A stretch of 64,000 bases of DNA from Dyadobacter fermentans DSM 18053. GTDB taxonomy: Bacteria; Bacteroidota; Bacteroidia; Cytophagales; Spirosomataceae. Made by a program: the position numbers and the translations under genes. The stretch lies in contig NC_013037.1 in NCBI RefSeq assembly GCF_000023125.1, forward strand, positions 5,806,501 through 5,870,500, read 5' to 3'. Under the pieces are notes generated by a model that saw only the letters and a list, made by a program, of their open reading frames with translations, had not been told where the DNA came from and did not search any database. Positions 17,881-26,937 of the stretch are shown piece by piece; position 1 is the stretch's first letter; the number at the start of each line of letters is the position of its first letter.

Positions 17881-19143
17881 ATGAAAACACTAGCATTAGC
17901 CCTGGGCCTCACCGCCGCATTAGCCACGAACAGCAACTGCGTCAACTCCGCATCCCAGAAAAGTCCGGCAATGGCCGATTCGCTTTCCGCGGCACCCGAA
18001 GACCTCGCCAAAGCCAAAGCCCCCACCACCGGCGCCGATCAGATTTCGCAATATCTCGATTATCTCAAAGGCAAGAAGGTAGGCATTGTAGTAAACCAAA
18101 CCTCGATCATCGGCAAAAAGCCAATCGTGGACAGCCTGGTTGCACTGGGCGTTAATATTGTCACGATTTTCGGTCCCGAGCACGGTTTCCGGGGCACGGC
18201 GAGCAATGGCGACAAGGTGAACGACAGCGTCGATCAGAAAACCGGTATCCCGGCTATTTCGCTTTATGGAAAGCTCAAAAAGCCCACGAAAGAGCAAATG
18301 GCGGCGATTGACCTGATGGTTTTCGATATTCAGGATGTAGGTGCGCGCTTTTATACGTACATCAACACCCTAGGGCACGTGATGGAGGCCTGCGCGGAGA
18401 ACAACAAGGAAATGCTCATCCTCGACCGTCCCAATCCGAACGGCTTCCTCGTGGACGGGCCTATTCTCGAAGATCACCTGCATTCGGGTATCGGGATGTA
18501 CAAAATACCGATTTCGCACGGCCTTACGATCGCCGAATTCGCGCAGATGATCAACGGCGAAGGCTGGCTGCCGAACAAAATGCAATGCAAGTTGAAGATC
18601 ATCAAAGTGGCCAACTACACCCACGACACGCCCTACGTTTTGCCGGTAATGCCTTCTCCGAACCTCAACACCCAGCAATCGGTGATGTTGTACCCGCACA
18701 TTTGTATGTTCGAAGGCACGATCCTGAGCCAGGGACGCGGCACCTATATGCCGTTTACAGTCCTCGGCGCGCCGCTGCTGAAAGGTAAATACGATTATTC
18801 ATTTACCCCGCACAGCATCAAAGGCATGAGCGAAACACCGCTGCACCAGGACAAGGAATGCTTCGGCCTCGATTTGCGGAAATACGATTTGAAGGATATC
18901 CGGAAAAGCGGCAAGCTGCACCTCGGCTGGCTAATAGAACTTTACAAGGCTTATCCCGACAAGGAAAGGTTTTTCGACATGAGCCAGAGCAAGCAAATGG
19001 GGAGTTTTGATAAACTCACAGGTACCGAAAATCTCAAAAAGCAGATCATCGCGGGGGCTTCCGAAGCGGAGATTCGTAAAAGCTGGGAGCCCGGCCTGGG
19101 GCAATACAAGGAAATGCGGAAGAAATACCTGATCTATCCTTAA
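17881..19143 (+). CDS. namZ: Exo-beta-N-acetylmuramidase NamZ (DUF1343, GH171)
   Basis: Removes terminal MurNAc from peptidoglycan fragments during cell-wall recycling. The 420 residues start with a hydrophobic export signal. A Cys at about residue 20 (SNC) suggests a lipoprotein, but the lipobox is degenerate. Family blocks are VGIVVNQTSIIGKKPIVDSL, IFGPEHGFRGTASNGDKVNDSVDQKTGIPAISLYG, MVFDIQDVGARFYTYINTL, LDRPNPNG and FEGTILSQGRGTYMPF. Family members in Bacteroidota are periplasmic. A hairpin terminator follows. No GlcNAcase or muropeptide permease partner is adjacent. Confidence 0.92.
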   Translation: MKTLALALGLTAALATNSNCVNSASQKSPAMADSLSAAPEDLAKAKAPTTGADQISQYLDYLKGKKVGIVVNQTSIIGKKPIVDSLVALGVNIVTIFGPEHGFRGTASNGDKVNDSVDQKTGIPAISLYGKLKKPTKEQMAAIDLMVFDIQDVGARFYTYINTLGHVMEACAENNKEMLILDRPNPNGFLVDGPILEDHLHSGIGMYKIPISHGLTIAEFAQMINGEGWLPNKMQCKLKIIKVANYTHDTPYVLPVMPSPNLNTQQSVMLYPHICMFEGTILSQGRGTYMPFTVLGAPLLKGKYDYSFTPHSIKGMSETPLHQDKECFGLDLRKYDLKDIRKSGKLHLGWLIELYKAYPDKERFFDMSQSKQMGSFDKLTGTENLKKQIIAGASEAEIRKSWEPGLGQYKEMRKKYLIYP

Positions 19144-19160
19144 CCAGTGCTAAAACAAAA

Positions 19161-19187
19161 CATCCCAGGGATAATTTCCCGGGGATG
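19161..19187 (+). terminator. Terminator after namZ
   Basis: CATCCC-A-GGGA pairs with TCCC-G-GGGATG (a single internal mismatch) and is followed by an AT-rich tract. It lies 18 bp after the namZ stop. Confidence 0.75.
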
Positions 19188-19556
19188 TTCCAATTATTCT
19201 CAACGATATTTAATTAAAAACTGATAGACGATTTAGTTTAGGTCTGATATGTTGTGTGCGTTTGAGTAACAAATGTGTGCATAATGCTCAATATCATGCA
19301 AAAATGCTCAACCGACTGTAAATACGTTTTTGGGATTGAAACAGATGCCTGGGCTTAAAAAAAAATTGTTACTTAATTAAGCCCAGGCTTTCTGCTCGGG
19401 GTAAAAAATATATAAATCAATAGAAGAGGGTGTTTACGTGCTATAAAATTACTTCGCAGGTAAATCCCCGACAAATCAAAGGGGTGAAGTGTAACTTTTT
19501 TGGGGTGAAGCCGGGGAAACGGTAAGTAACCGTTTTCGCGCGTTTGATAAATGGTG
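19188..19556. other. AT-rich convergent gap with one long inverted repeat; no gene seen
   Basis: Between the convergent namZ and LytTR regulator genes. The only clear structure is GCCTGGGCTTA (19347-19357) with its exact complement TAAGCCCAGGC (19378-19388) around a 20-base AT-rich loop. It could serve as a bidirectional terminator or be the relic of a small mobile element. No plausible reading frame was found. Confidence 0.6.
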
Positions 19557-20291
19557 TTACGAAAAAGTTTTAATGCGGCTCAGGAGCTCCGTCCGGTTAT
19601 CGTTCGTGATGGGGATTTCAATATCGTTGATCATTACATGCACATAATCAATGGCTGTAATGGCATTCAGGTTGATAATGAACGATTTATGTACGCGGAA
19701 GAAGTAGTTGGTGGGAAGTTGCTGAAGCATGTTTTTCAGCGTCTCGCGGATGGTGTATTTCTTCTTGGTAGTATGTAACTCGAGGTAGTTATCGTCGCTG
19801 CGGATATACAGGATGTCAGTAAGCATGATCTTGGTGAACATGTGCTTTTCCTTGATGAACAAAGCGTCCGTGATCACCGTCGTGTCTTCTTTCTCTTCCG
19901 AAGTAGTTTCACCCGCAAGCGCTGCCAGGCGGTAATTTTTCAACGCTAGTTTTACAGCCGTGTAAACGGTGATTTTCTGAAAAGGTTTTTGCAAAAAGGC
20001 GTGCGGCGCGGCTTGTAATGCAGCATTTACAACGGCGATATCCTCGTGCGCGGACAGGAACAGGAAAGGTATCTTGACGTTTTCCCGGATGTAGTCCGCC
20101 AGGTCGATGCCCGTTTGATAACCGTTCAGATTAATATCCAGGACGGCCAGGTGGAATACCTTGCTGTTGAGAATCTCTGTGGCTGTCGTATAGTCCGTTG
20201 CGATATCGTTGGCTTCATAGCCAAAGCCATTGAGCAAGAATTGGAGATGTTTCGCAATGATAAAGTCGTCCTCAACGATTAGAATATTCAT
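19557..20291 (-). CDS. LytTR-family response regulator, orphan
   Basis: Two-component transcription factor of 244 residues. A receiver domain (1-118) has acidic pocket ED at 7-9 and phospho-acceptor D52 in VLDINLNGYQTG. A LytTR DNA-binding domain (about 145-240) contains HMFTKIMLTDILYIRSDDNYLELHTTKKKYTIRETL and FFRVHKSFIINLNAI. No histidine kinase of the matching LytS/5TM type is adjacent on either side, so the partner is elsewhere. The target is not apparent from context. Confidence 0.92.
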   Translation of the reverse strand: MNILIVEDDFIIAKHLQFLLNGFGYEANDIATDYTTATEILNSKVFHLAVLDINLNGYQTGIDLADYIRENVKIPFLFLSAHEDIAVVNAALQAAPHAFLQKPFQKITVYTAVKLALKNYRLAALAGETTSEEKEDTTVITDALFIKEKHMFTKIMLTDILYIRSDDNYLELHTTKKKYTIRETLKNMLQQLPTNYFFRVHKSFIINLNAITAIDYVHVMINDIEIPITNDNRTELLSRIKTFS

Positions 20292-20619
20292 CTTAGCTTT
20301 AAATAGACAGCCTACGCCCGCTTTAAAAGTGAATGTAAATGGTTTACGATTACAAGCAACTATCCGCCCATGTGCAGGCAGGTTAAAAATAATGGATAAT
20401 ATACGAATTAATTACAAAGTAGATCGTACGACACATGTCGAATTATCTATCAATATGAGGGCGGTGGAATATTCAGGCTTTAAAATAAATGCAAAAAGCG
20501 GTCTCGCACAAGCAGTTGCCCCAGGGTGAACTACACCGCTTACCGGTGGATAAATGACGGTACTAAGTTTTTTGAGGCGTAAGTCCGGTAATGGAAAATG
20601 CAGGTAAGGGGCCAGAACG
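20292..20619. other. Intergenic stretch, no gene seen
   Basis: 328 bp between the start of the LytTR regulator gene and the end of the ethanolamine-type permease gene, both on the minus strand. It must hold the regulator promoter, but no consensus element, terminator with a U-tract or convincing short gene was identified. Confidence 0.5.
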
Positions 20620-21957
20620 TTAAGCTTGGCGCTGTTCTTCTGACTGTTGCAGGTTCTCCATGGTTTTGTGGCGGCCGGCTACTACGAAAACCAGTGAAAC
20701 CACAGCCAGCCCGCCAAAAAACCAAAGGCTGAGCGTAAAATTGTAGTAAACGATCGCGATGAGGCACAGCGCGGATAATGCAAGCGCAATAGCCGGAAAA
20801 TAGGGAAAGGCAGGCACAGCGAACGGCCGTTCGAGCTGCGGCTCGCGGACACGCAATGCAAACAGCGCGACCATGCTGATAATGTACATCACCACCGCAC
20901 CCAACGCAGCAAGGATAATCACCTGGTCGGTAGTGCCGAGGGAAAGCGCCACGCATCCAGCCACGCCGCCCGCCACGAGCGCCCAATGCGGGGTTTGAAA
21001 GCGCGCATTGACATTCCCGAGAAACGACGGGAGGTAACCTTCCCGCGCCAATGCGAAAATCTGGCGGGAATAACCGATAATGGTCCCATGAAACGAGGCA
21101 ATCAGTCCGAATAGCCCCAGGCTGGCGAAAAGCTGCGTAAGCCCGCTGTCGCGCCCGAGTACAATGCCGAGGGCTGCCGGCAAGGGATAATCGATATCGC
21201 TCAGTTCCTGCCAGGGAGCGATGCCGCCCGTGAAAACCATCACGGCCAACGCAAGTATCACCAATGTGAGAATGCCGTAAATGTAGCCTCGTGAGATAGT
21301 TCTTTTCGGGTCTTCCACTTCTTCTGCCACCATTGCCACACCTTCAATAGCCAGGTAAAACCAGATCGCGAACGGCAGGGCTGCAAACACGCCGGCCCAA
21401 CCAAAAGGCATCGGCTCGGCGACGAAGGTTTCATAAGAAAAATGCGGGGCTACGATGCCGACGTAAATCAGCAGCTCACCCACCGCGAGCAGGGTTACCA
21501 CCAGCGAGAACGTGGCCGACTCTTTAATGCCCAGCAAATTAATGGCTATAAATATAGCGTAACACGCGAAAGCGACTTCCAGCACCTGCAAATTGGGATA
21601 TAAAAAATGCGTGTAACTGCCGAGTGCGAATGCGATAGCCGGCGGCGTCACCAGGAACTCCACCAATGTGGCATAACCCGCAATGAGCCCTCCCCACCAG
21701 CCAAATGCCCGGTAGGCGTAGGAAAACGGCCCTCCTGCCTGTGGAATGGAGGTAGTCAGTTCGGTGAAGCTGAAAATGAAAGTCACGTACATGACTGTCA
21801 CCACGAGCGTCGCGATGAGGAATCCGATCGTGCCCGATACGCCCCAGCCGTAATTCCAGCCAAAATATTCGCCCGAAATCACAAGCCCCACGGCGATGGC
21901 CCAGAGGTGGATCGGTTTGAGGACTTTTTTGAGCGCAGCAGTTTGTTCGGCAGACAT
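20620..21957 (-). CDS. APC-superfamily permease, ethanolamine-permease-like
   Basis: Inner-membrane amino acid/amine transporter of 445 residues with about 12 predicted helices. The N-terminal block VISGEYFGWNYGWGVSGTIGFLIATLVVTVMY and IPQAGGPFSYAYRAFGWWGGLIAGYATLVEFL resemble ethanolamine permeases more than general amino acid exchangers. The start at ATG 21957 gives MSAEQTAALKKVLKPIHLW; an ATG 33 bp upstream only adds polar residues. No ethanolamine ammonia-lyase genes are in the window, so substrate assignment is tentative. Confidence 0.85.
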   Translation of the reverse strand: MSAEQTAALKKVLKPIHLWAIAVGLVISGEYFGWNYGWGVSGTIGFLIATLVVTVMYVTFIFSFTELTTSIPQAGGPFSYAYRAFGWWGGLIAGYATLVEFLVTPPAIAFALGSYTHFLYPNLQVLEVAFACYAIFIAINLLGIKESATFSLVVTLLAVGELLIYVGIVAPHFSYETFVAEPMPFGWAGVFAALPFAIWFYLAIEGVAMVAEEVEDPKRTISRGYIYGILTLVILALAVMVFTGGIAPWQELSDIDYPLPAALGIVLGRDSGLTQLFASLGLFGLIASFHGTIIGYSRQIFALAREGYLPSFLGNVNARFQTPHWALVAGGVAGCVALSLGTTDQVIILAALGAVVMYIISMVALFALRVREPQLERPFAVPAFPYFPAIALALSALCLIAIVYYNFTLSLWFFGGLAVVSLVFVVAGRHKTMENLQQSEEQRQA

Positions 21958-22064
21958 GGAGGCAGGTTCGACTAATTGATGACAGTACAATATAGTCTAT
22001 AACTGCTCCAAAGCCTTTTGATACTACTGAAAAATTATCCGGCGCCGTATTTTGTTTTGCAAAA

Positions 22065-22856
22065 CTACCGTGGTGCAGTACGAAGGTAATCGCCGAGCTG
22101 CTGAACTTTATCGGTATTAATGTAATCGACGCCCAGTGCCATCATAGTTTTCCAGGAATTGATATTGTCCGGCGTAGCCCATATCCTTACTTTTTTGCCC
22201 AGATCGTGCACGTCGTTGACCATCTTCCGGATTTTTCTCTTGTCTTTTTCCAGAATAGGCCCTTCGCCGTTCCATTTGGAATATTTCTGAAACGCCTGGC
22301 TGATCAGCCCCACATGGGCCATTTGCGCCGGTGTATAAACGTTCTCGGGGCGGCCGTCGAAATAAATGAAGTCGGGATATTGCTCGAAGAGGGAAGGATC
22401 GGGAACATTGCCGCTCACGACGATCCGGACGCTGCCGGCCGGAGCGAAAATCTTCTTATGCGGTTCCAGCACTTTCACGAGCGCCGCCAGGGTAGGCTCG
22501 CCTTCCGTTTTCAGGTCGATGAGCAGTTGCAGGGGAACGTTGTCCTGCGGGTAGATGCGCCCGCCGTTTTGTTCTACTTTTTGAAGAATAGGAAGCAAAT
22601 ATAATGCTGAGAAGGTGCGCTCGCGGCGAATGTCTTTGAGGTTATGCGCTACATAAAGCGTATCGTTGACGAGGAAAACATCGGCTTCCACCGATCCGAA
22701 TTGCTGCTCGTAAGCCTCTTCGAAAGGCCGCGACCTTTCATAATCATTGTGGGAATGCGCCTGGGCGGTTGAATAGGAATTAACGCTTTGGGCTGCAATG
22801 AATTGGATGGACAAAAGAAAGCTGATGAAGAAAGTAGCGGTTTTTTTCATGGACAA
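22065..22856 (-). CDS. Secreted GDPD/PI-PLC-like phosphodiesterase
   Basis: TIM-barrel phosphodiesterase of 263 residues with a signal peptide (1-22, ending IAAQ; a start two codons later is equally possible). The catalytic face includes AHSHNDYERSRPFEEAYEQQFGSVEADVFLVNDTLYVAHN, with the His-Asn and Glu-x-Asp ligands used by glycerophosphodiester phosphodiesterases. VRIWATPDNINSWKTMMALGVDYINTDKVQ closes the barrel. The likely role is periplasmic hydrolysis of glycerophosphodiesters or related lipid headgroups. It is transcribed toward the permease gene 107 bp downstream, which is on the same strand. Confidence 0.85.
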   Translation of the reverse strand: MSMKKTATFFISFLLSIQFIAAQSVNSYSTAQAHSHNDYERSRPFEEAYEQQFGSVEADVFLVNDTLYVAHNLKDIRRERTFSALYLLPILQKVEQNGGRIYPQDNVPLQLLIDLKTEGEPTLAALVKVLEPHKKIFAPAGSVRIVVSGNVPDPSLFEQYPDFIYFDGRPENVYTPAQMAHVGLISQAFQKYSKWNGEGPILEKDKRKIRKMVNDVHDLGKKVRIWATPDNINSWKTMMALGVDYINTDKVQQLGDYLRTAPR

Positions 22857-23048
22857 TCTGTGGAACGGTATAACGGGGATCAGTTCGATAACGCAATCTT
22901 TACTGGTTTGATTTCGCGTTCAAAGAATTTTCTACGGATTTTTTGGGATAAAAGGAACAAATTTTCGGGCGATGCCGGGATGATTTTAGAATATCACTAT
23001 TTTTAGCCCTACTTATTACAAACTGATACCTGATAAATTGAAGCCTGC

Positions 23049-24740
23049 ATGAGCCAGAATTCTCCTCTTTTCCGAAAAAAATCCGTCGACCAGATTCTGA
23101 AAGATGCCCATTCGGGAAGCGAGGGAGAGCTTGCCAAAGTGCTCGGTGTCCGCGACCTTGTTTCGCTGGGCATTGCGGCGATTGTGGGCGCGGGGATATT
23201 CAGCACGATTGGTCTGGCGAGCTACAATGGCGGGCCGGCGGTGTCGCTGCTTTTTGTTTTTACGGCCATAGCCTGCGTTTTCACGGCGCTTTCGTATGCA
23301 CAGTTCGCCAGCACCGTGCCGGTGTCGGGTAGCGCGTACACCTATGCTTACGTGGCTTTCGGCGAGCTGTTCGCGTGGATCATCGGCTGGGCGCTTATCC
23401 TGGAATATGCCGTTTCCAACATGGTAGTGGCCATTTCGTGGTCGGAATATTTTGTGAGCATGCTCAAAGGCTTCGGCATTTCCTTGCCGGGCTGGCTTAC
23501 GATCAACGGCGAATCGGCACGAGAAGCATTTTTGAAATTACAGAGCTCCGGCATGGCGGAATTGTCTGATTATGAGCGTTTCGCGGCATCGGCATACGCC
23601 TCGGCCCCCACGATCGGTGACATGCATATCCTGCTGAATTTACCCGCAGGGCTGATCACATTGCTCATCACGGCGTTGGTTTATATCGGAATCAAAGAAT
23701 CGCGGACGGCCAGCAATATCATGGTGGTGCTGAAAGTGGGCGTGGTGCTGCTGGTAATCCTGGCCGGGGCCTTTTATGTGAAGCCGGAAAACTGGTCGCC
23801 ATTTGCCCCCAACGGCGCGAAAGGGGTGCTCAGTGGCGTGGCGGCAGTATTCTTCGCATTCATCGGTTTCGATTCCATTTCGACCACCGCCGAAGAATGC
23901 CGGAACCCGCAGCAGGATATGCCGAAAGCGATGATTTACTGCCTAGTCATTTGTACTGTATTATATGTACTTATCACGCTCGTGCTCACAGGCATGGTGA
24001 ACTACACCGAACTGAAAGTAAGCGACCCGCTGGCATTTGTATTCCAAAAGAACGGGCTCGATTTTATGGCCGGGGTGATTTCGGTCAGCTCGGTGATCGC
24101 CATCACGAGTGCATTGCTGGTGTACCAGCTCGGCCAACCGAGGATCTGGATGACCATGAGCCGAGATGGCCTGCTTTGGAAGCGTTTCGCCAAAATCCAC
24201 CCCAAATACCGTACGCCGTCCTTCGCGACGATCATCACCGGTGTGGTGGTAGGGATTCCCGCATTGTTTTTCAAAATGGATTTCTTCGTCGATCTCACGA
24301 GCGTGGGTACTTTCTTCGCATTCATCCTCGTGTGCGGCGGCGTACTCTATCTGGATCACAAGGGCATTTCGGCCCGCTCCAAATTCCGCGTGCCTTACAT
24401 TAATGGCAAATTCCTCGTAGGAGGTTTGTTCGCCCTCGCCATTGTGGGCCTGCTTACCTATGGCCAGGAGGTTATTCTTGAATGGCGGATGCTGAGTTTT
24501 GCGGAGATTATGGAGCACAAGCTGCTCACCATTATTTTCTGGATCACCTGGTGTACGCTATCGATTTTGAGCTACCAGCATAACTTCTCGTTGCTGCCCG
24601 TGGCCGGTATCCTCACCAATTTGTACCTTATGACCGAACTCGGCGCATCCAACTGGCTGATTTTCGTGATCTGGCTTGCGATTGGGCTTGTGATCTATTT
24701 CAGCTATGGCTACAAGAAGAGTAAGCTGGCGCAGCAATAG
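23049..24740 (+). CDS. APC-family amino acid permease (cationic amino acid transporter type)
   Basis: Inner-membrane transporter of 563 residues with 12-14 hydrophobic segments. LGVRDLVSLGIAAIVGAGIFSTIG (about 26-50), SLLFVFTAIACVFTALSYAQFASTVPVSGSAYTYAYVAFGELFAWIIGW and AFIGFDSISTTAEECRNPQQDMPKA are hallmarks of the YfnA/CAT group. A soluble insert between helices 3 and 4 (about 140-190) is longer than usual. It is divergent from the GDPD gene across 192 bp. The substrate is unknown. Confidence 0.9.
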   Translation: MSQNSPLFRKKSVDQILKDAHSGSEGELAKVLGVRDLVSLGIAAIVGAGIFSTIGLASYNGGPAVSLLFVFTAIACVFTALSYAQFASTVPVSGSAYTYAYVAFGELFAWIIGWALILEYAVSNMVVAISWSEYFVSMLKGFGISLPGWLTINGESAREAFLKLQSSGMAELSDYERFAASAYASAPTIGDMHILLNLPAGLITLLITALVYIGIKESRTASNIMVVLKVGVVLLVILAGAFYVKPENWSPFAPNGAKGVLSGVAAVFFAFIGFDSISTTAEECRNPQQDMPKAMIYCLVICTVLYVLITLVLTGMVNYTELKVSDPLAFVFQKNGLDFMAGVISVSSVIAITSALLVYQLGQPRIWMTMSRDGLLWKRFAKIHPKYRTPSFATIITGVVVGIPALFFKMDFFVDLTSVGTFFAFILVCGGVLYLDHKGISARSKFRVPYINGKFLVGGLFALAIVGLLTYGQEVILEWRMLSFAEIMEHKLLTIIFWITWCTLSILSYQHNFSLLPVAGILTNLYLMTELGASNWLIFVIWLAIGLVIYFSYGYKKSKLAQQ

Positions 24741-24773
24741 CCGATGGTTGATCTGCTTGATTTAGAAAAAACT

Positions 24774-26114
24774 CTAAAATACCAGCGTAAACACAGTTCC
24801 TTTACCCACCTGCGACTCTACATTGAGCTGCCCGTTATGCTGCTGCAGAATCTGGCGCGAAAGGCTTAGCCCGATGCCGGAGCCGGTTTTTTTGGTGGTG
24901 TAAAAAGGAATGAAAATGTTCTCCAAAGCTTCGGGCTCGATGCCGTCGCCATTGTCGCCTACTTCGATCATTACCGTCCCGTCGACCTGGTAGGCCGATA
25001 GCGTAATGAGGCGGTCGGTCTGGTGCGAGAATGCCTCGGATGCGTTTTTGATGAGGTTGATCAACACCTGCTGGATCTGGCTGGCGTCGGCCTTGACGGT
25101 CAGCGTTTCCGGCTTCACAGACAGTTTCCAGAGCACGCCCGATTGCGTGAGGTCCGTTTGAAGCAACTGTATAACTTCCTGCAAAAGCTCGGCCACGCCG
25201 ATGCTGGCAAATACCGGCTTGGGCAATGTGGTAAAATCGCGGTAGGCATTCACGAACTGCATCATGCCTTTGCTGCGCTTTTCGAGCGTGGATAATGCTT
25301 CTTTCAAATCATTTACCGCTTCCTGGTCGTTCGTGGAACGCTCGATATCCTCATTCACGATGAGCCGCATGGTGCCTACGAGCGACACAATGGGCGTCAT
25401 GGAGTTCATGATCTCGTGGCGCAGCACACGTGTAAGGTTCTGCCAAGATTCGATTTCCTGCTGCTGCAACTCGGTTTGAATGTTTTGCAAAACCACAATT
25501 TTGACCCACATGCCGCGGAGCTGGATGGCGGCTGCCTGCAAAGCGAGCGGCTGGTCGTTGGGAGTGCGATAGAGGTCGCGCACGCCGCTGTCGAGGTTGG
25601 AAAGCAGGTCATAAAGGCGCGGGTGCTTTTCTTTAAGTTCAATGAGCTGATGCAGCCGGTAAATGCCCAGCATGCGCAGCGCCGCGTTGTTGATCAGGTT
25701 CACCTGCCCGTTGCTGTCGAATGTGATCAGCCCCGTCCCGATGTGCTGGACGATCGTGTTGAGGTATTGCAGATTGGCCTCCTTCTCGGCCCGCGCCTGC
25801 CGGAATGCCAGCAGCACTTCGTTGAACTGCTGGTTGAGCTCCTTAAACGTGCGGCCCATTTTATTGTCCGACCGGAAATTGATCGTAAAATCCGAATAAC
25901 GCACGGATTCGAGGAAATAGGTCAGTTTCCGGTTGACGTTCGTCACGTACTGGTACAGCAGCGACCCTTGTATGAATATGAAAATCGTCCCCAGTACGTA
26001 AACCAGGGTTTGATTGGTGTGCCGGGACGCCAGCCAGGCGAGGGCGATCACGCTCAGGACAATCACGGCGATCCTGATCATGATCATAATACTGAAATGC
26101 CGGAGTCCGATCAT
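24774..26114 (-). CDS. Membrane sensor histidine kinase, NtrY-like
   Basis: 446 residues. Two N-terminal helices (about 12-30 and 36-56) are followed by a HAMP-like linker, a PAS-like domain (about 112-215) and the dimerisation box LRHEIMNSMTPI with phospho-acceptor H233. The HATPase domain has QVLINLIKNASEAF (N box), VGDNGDGIEPE (G1) and TGSGIGLSLSRQIL (G2). This kinase type usually works with sigma-54-linked NtrC regulators. The only such regulator here lies 11 kb to the right (37163-38533), so a pairing is possible but unproven. It follows the HAD gene at 26 bp and probably shares its transcript. Confidence 0.92.
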   Translation of the reverse strand: MIGLRHFSIMIMIRIAVIVLSVIALAWLASRHTNQTLVYVLGTIFIFIQGSLLYQYVTNVNRKLTYFLESVRYSDFTINFRSDNKMGRTFKELNQQFNEVLLAFRQARAEKEANLQYLNTIVQHIGTGLITFDSNGQVNLINNAALRMLGIYRLHQLIELKEKHPRLYDLLSNLDSGVRDLYRTPNDQPLALQAAAIQLRGMWVKIVVLQNIQTELQQQEIESWQNLTRVLRHEIMNSMTPIVSLVGTMRLIVNEDIERSTNDQEAVNDLKEALSTLEKRSKGMMQFVNAYRDFTTLPKPVFASIGVAELLQEVIQLLQTDLTQSGVLWKLSVKPETLTVKADASQIQQVLINLIKNASEAFSHQTDRLITLSAYQVDGTVMIEVGDNGDGIEPEALENIFIPFYTTKKTGSGIGLSLSRQILQQHNGQLNVESQVGKGTVFTLVF

Positions 26115-26140
26115 ACGGTCAGCGAATTGGGGGTCGAGGT

Positions 26141-26815
26141 TTAGTTTTCGATCACGCTTTGCGGCACACCCGACATCTCGCGGAGAATGTATTTTTCCAG
26201 CGACGGGATTTTGTAATGTGCCATATCAAACTTTTTATCTTCAAAAACCTCCGCGGCAGGCACCGAAATCGTGATCATGCCCGCTGCATGTGCCGCGCGC
26301 AGACCTGCGTGAGAATCTTCAAAGGCAATGCATTCGGCAGGCAAAACGCCCAGTTTGCGGGCGGTGGTGAGGTACACGGCCGGGTGCGGCTTGGTGTGCT
26401 CTTCGAGTTCGCCGGAATGCCACGTGTCAAAATAGTCAATAATTTCCAGTCTTTTTAACACGCCCTCAATCAGCTCCATATGCGACGCCGACGCAACGGC
26501 AAGTTTAAGACCTTCCTTTTTCAGCGCCTGAATGAGCGCAATGGCGCCGGGCATGGCTTCGGCATTGGCAAGGATGTCGTGGTGGGCCTTTTCCAGAATT
26601 TCTGTTTCAAGCTCTTCAAACGACGGCGTATTCCAGGGCTGTATTTTGTGACAATAATCAAGGAAAAGCTTGATAGACAGGCCAGTAGTTTGGATGCGAA
26701 GTGCTTCGGAAAGCTCAAAATTTACTTTTTGCATGACGGAACGTGCTGCTTCGGTCCACATCGGTTCGGAGTCGATGAGAAGGCCGTCCATATCGAAAAT
26801 TGCTGCTTTAATCAT
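26141..26815 (-). CDS. HAD-family sugar-phosphate phosphatase (HxpB/YniC-like)
   Basis: Haloacid dehalogenase-type hydrolase of 224 residues. Motif I FDMDGLLIDSEP (7-18) has the nucleophile and acid/base Asp pair. Motif II is VASAS, motif III the Lys in HTKPHPAVY, and motif IV ECIAFEDSHAGLRAA. The alpha-helical C1 cap is of the beta-phosphoglucomutase / 2-deoxyglucose-6-phosphatase subgroup. The likely role is removal of hexitol or sugar phosphates. It is first in a probable two-gene transcript with the downstream sensor kinase. Confidence 0.88.
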   Translation of the reverse strand: MIKAAIFDMDGLLIDSEPMWTEAARSVMQKVNFELSEALRIQTTGLSIKLFLDYCHKIQPWNTPSFEELETEILEKAHHDILANAEAMPGAIALIQALKKEGLKLAVASASHMELIEGVLKRLEIIDYFDTWHSGELEEHTKPHPAVYLTTARKLGVLPAECIAFEDSHAGLRAAHAAGMITISVPAAEVFEDKKFDMAHYKIPSLEKYILREMSGVPQSVIEN

Positions 26816-26937
26816 AATCAGGGAGTGTGGGTGGCTAGATGCCGCTTTCGGCGATACGATTTTTGATAACCATTCAAAACTACTACATTCGTCGGTGAGG
26901 TGGAAGGAAAAAGGAGTAAAGGGAAAATCATTAACAA

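Noticed and set aside
20400-20460. Operator-like CGACA-CA-TGTCG in the LytTR regulator upstream region
   Set aside because: A single 5-bp stem with no repeat or relation to known LytTR sites; too short to be informative.
26816-26937. TPP riboswitch before thiM
   Set aside because: No CTGAGA-type or ACCTGAT-type aptamer segments were found by eye in the 122-bp leader; a covariance search would settle it.
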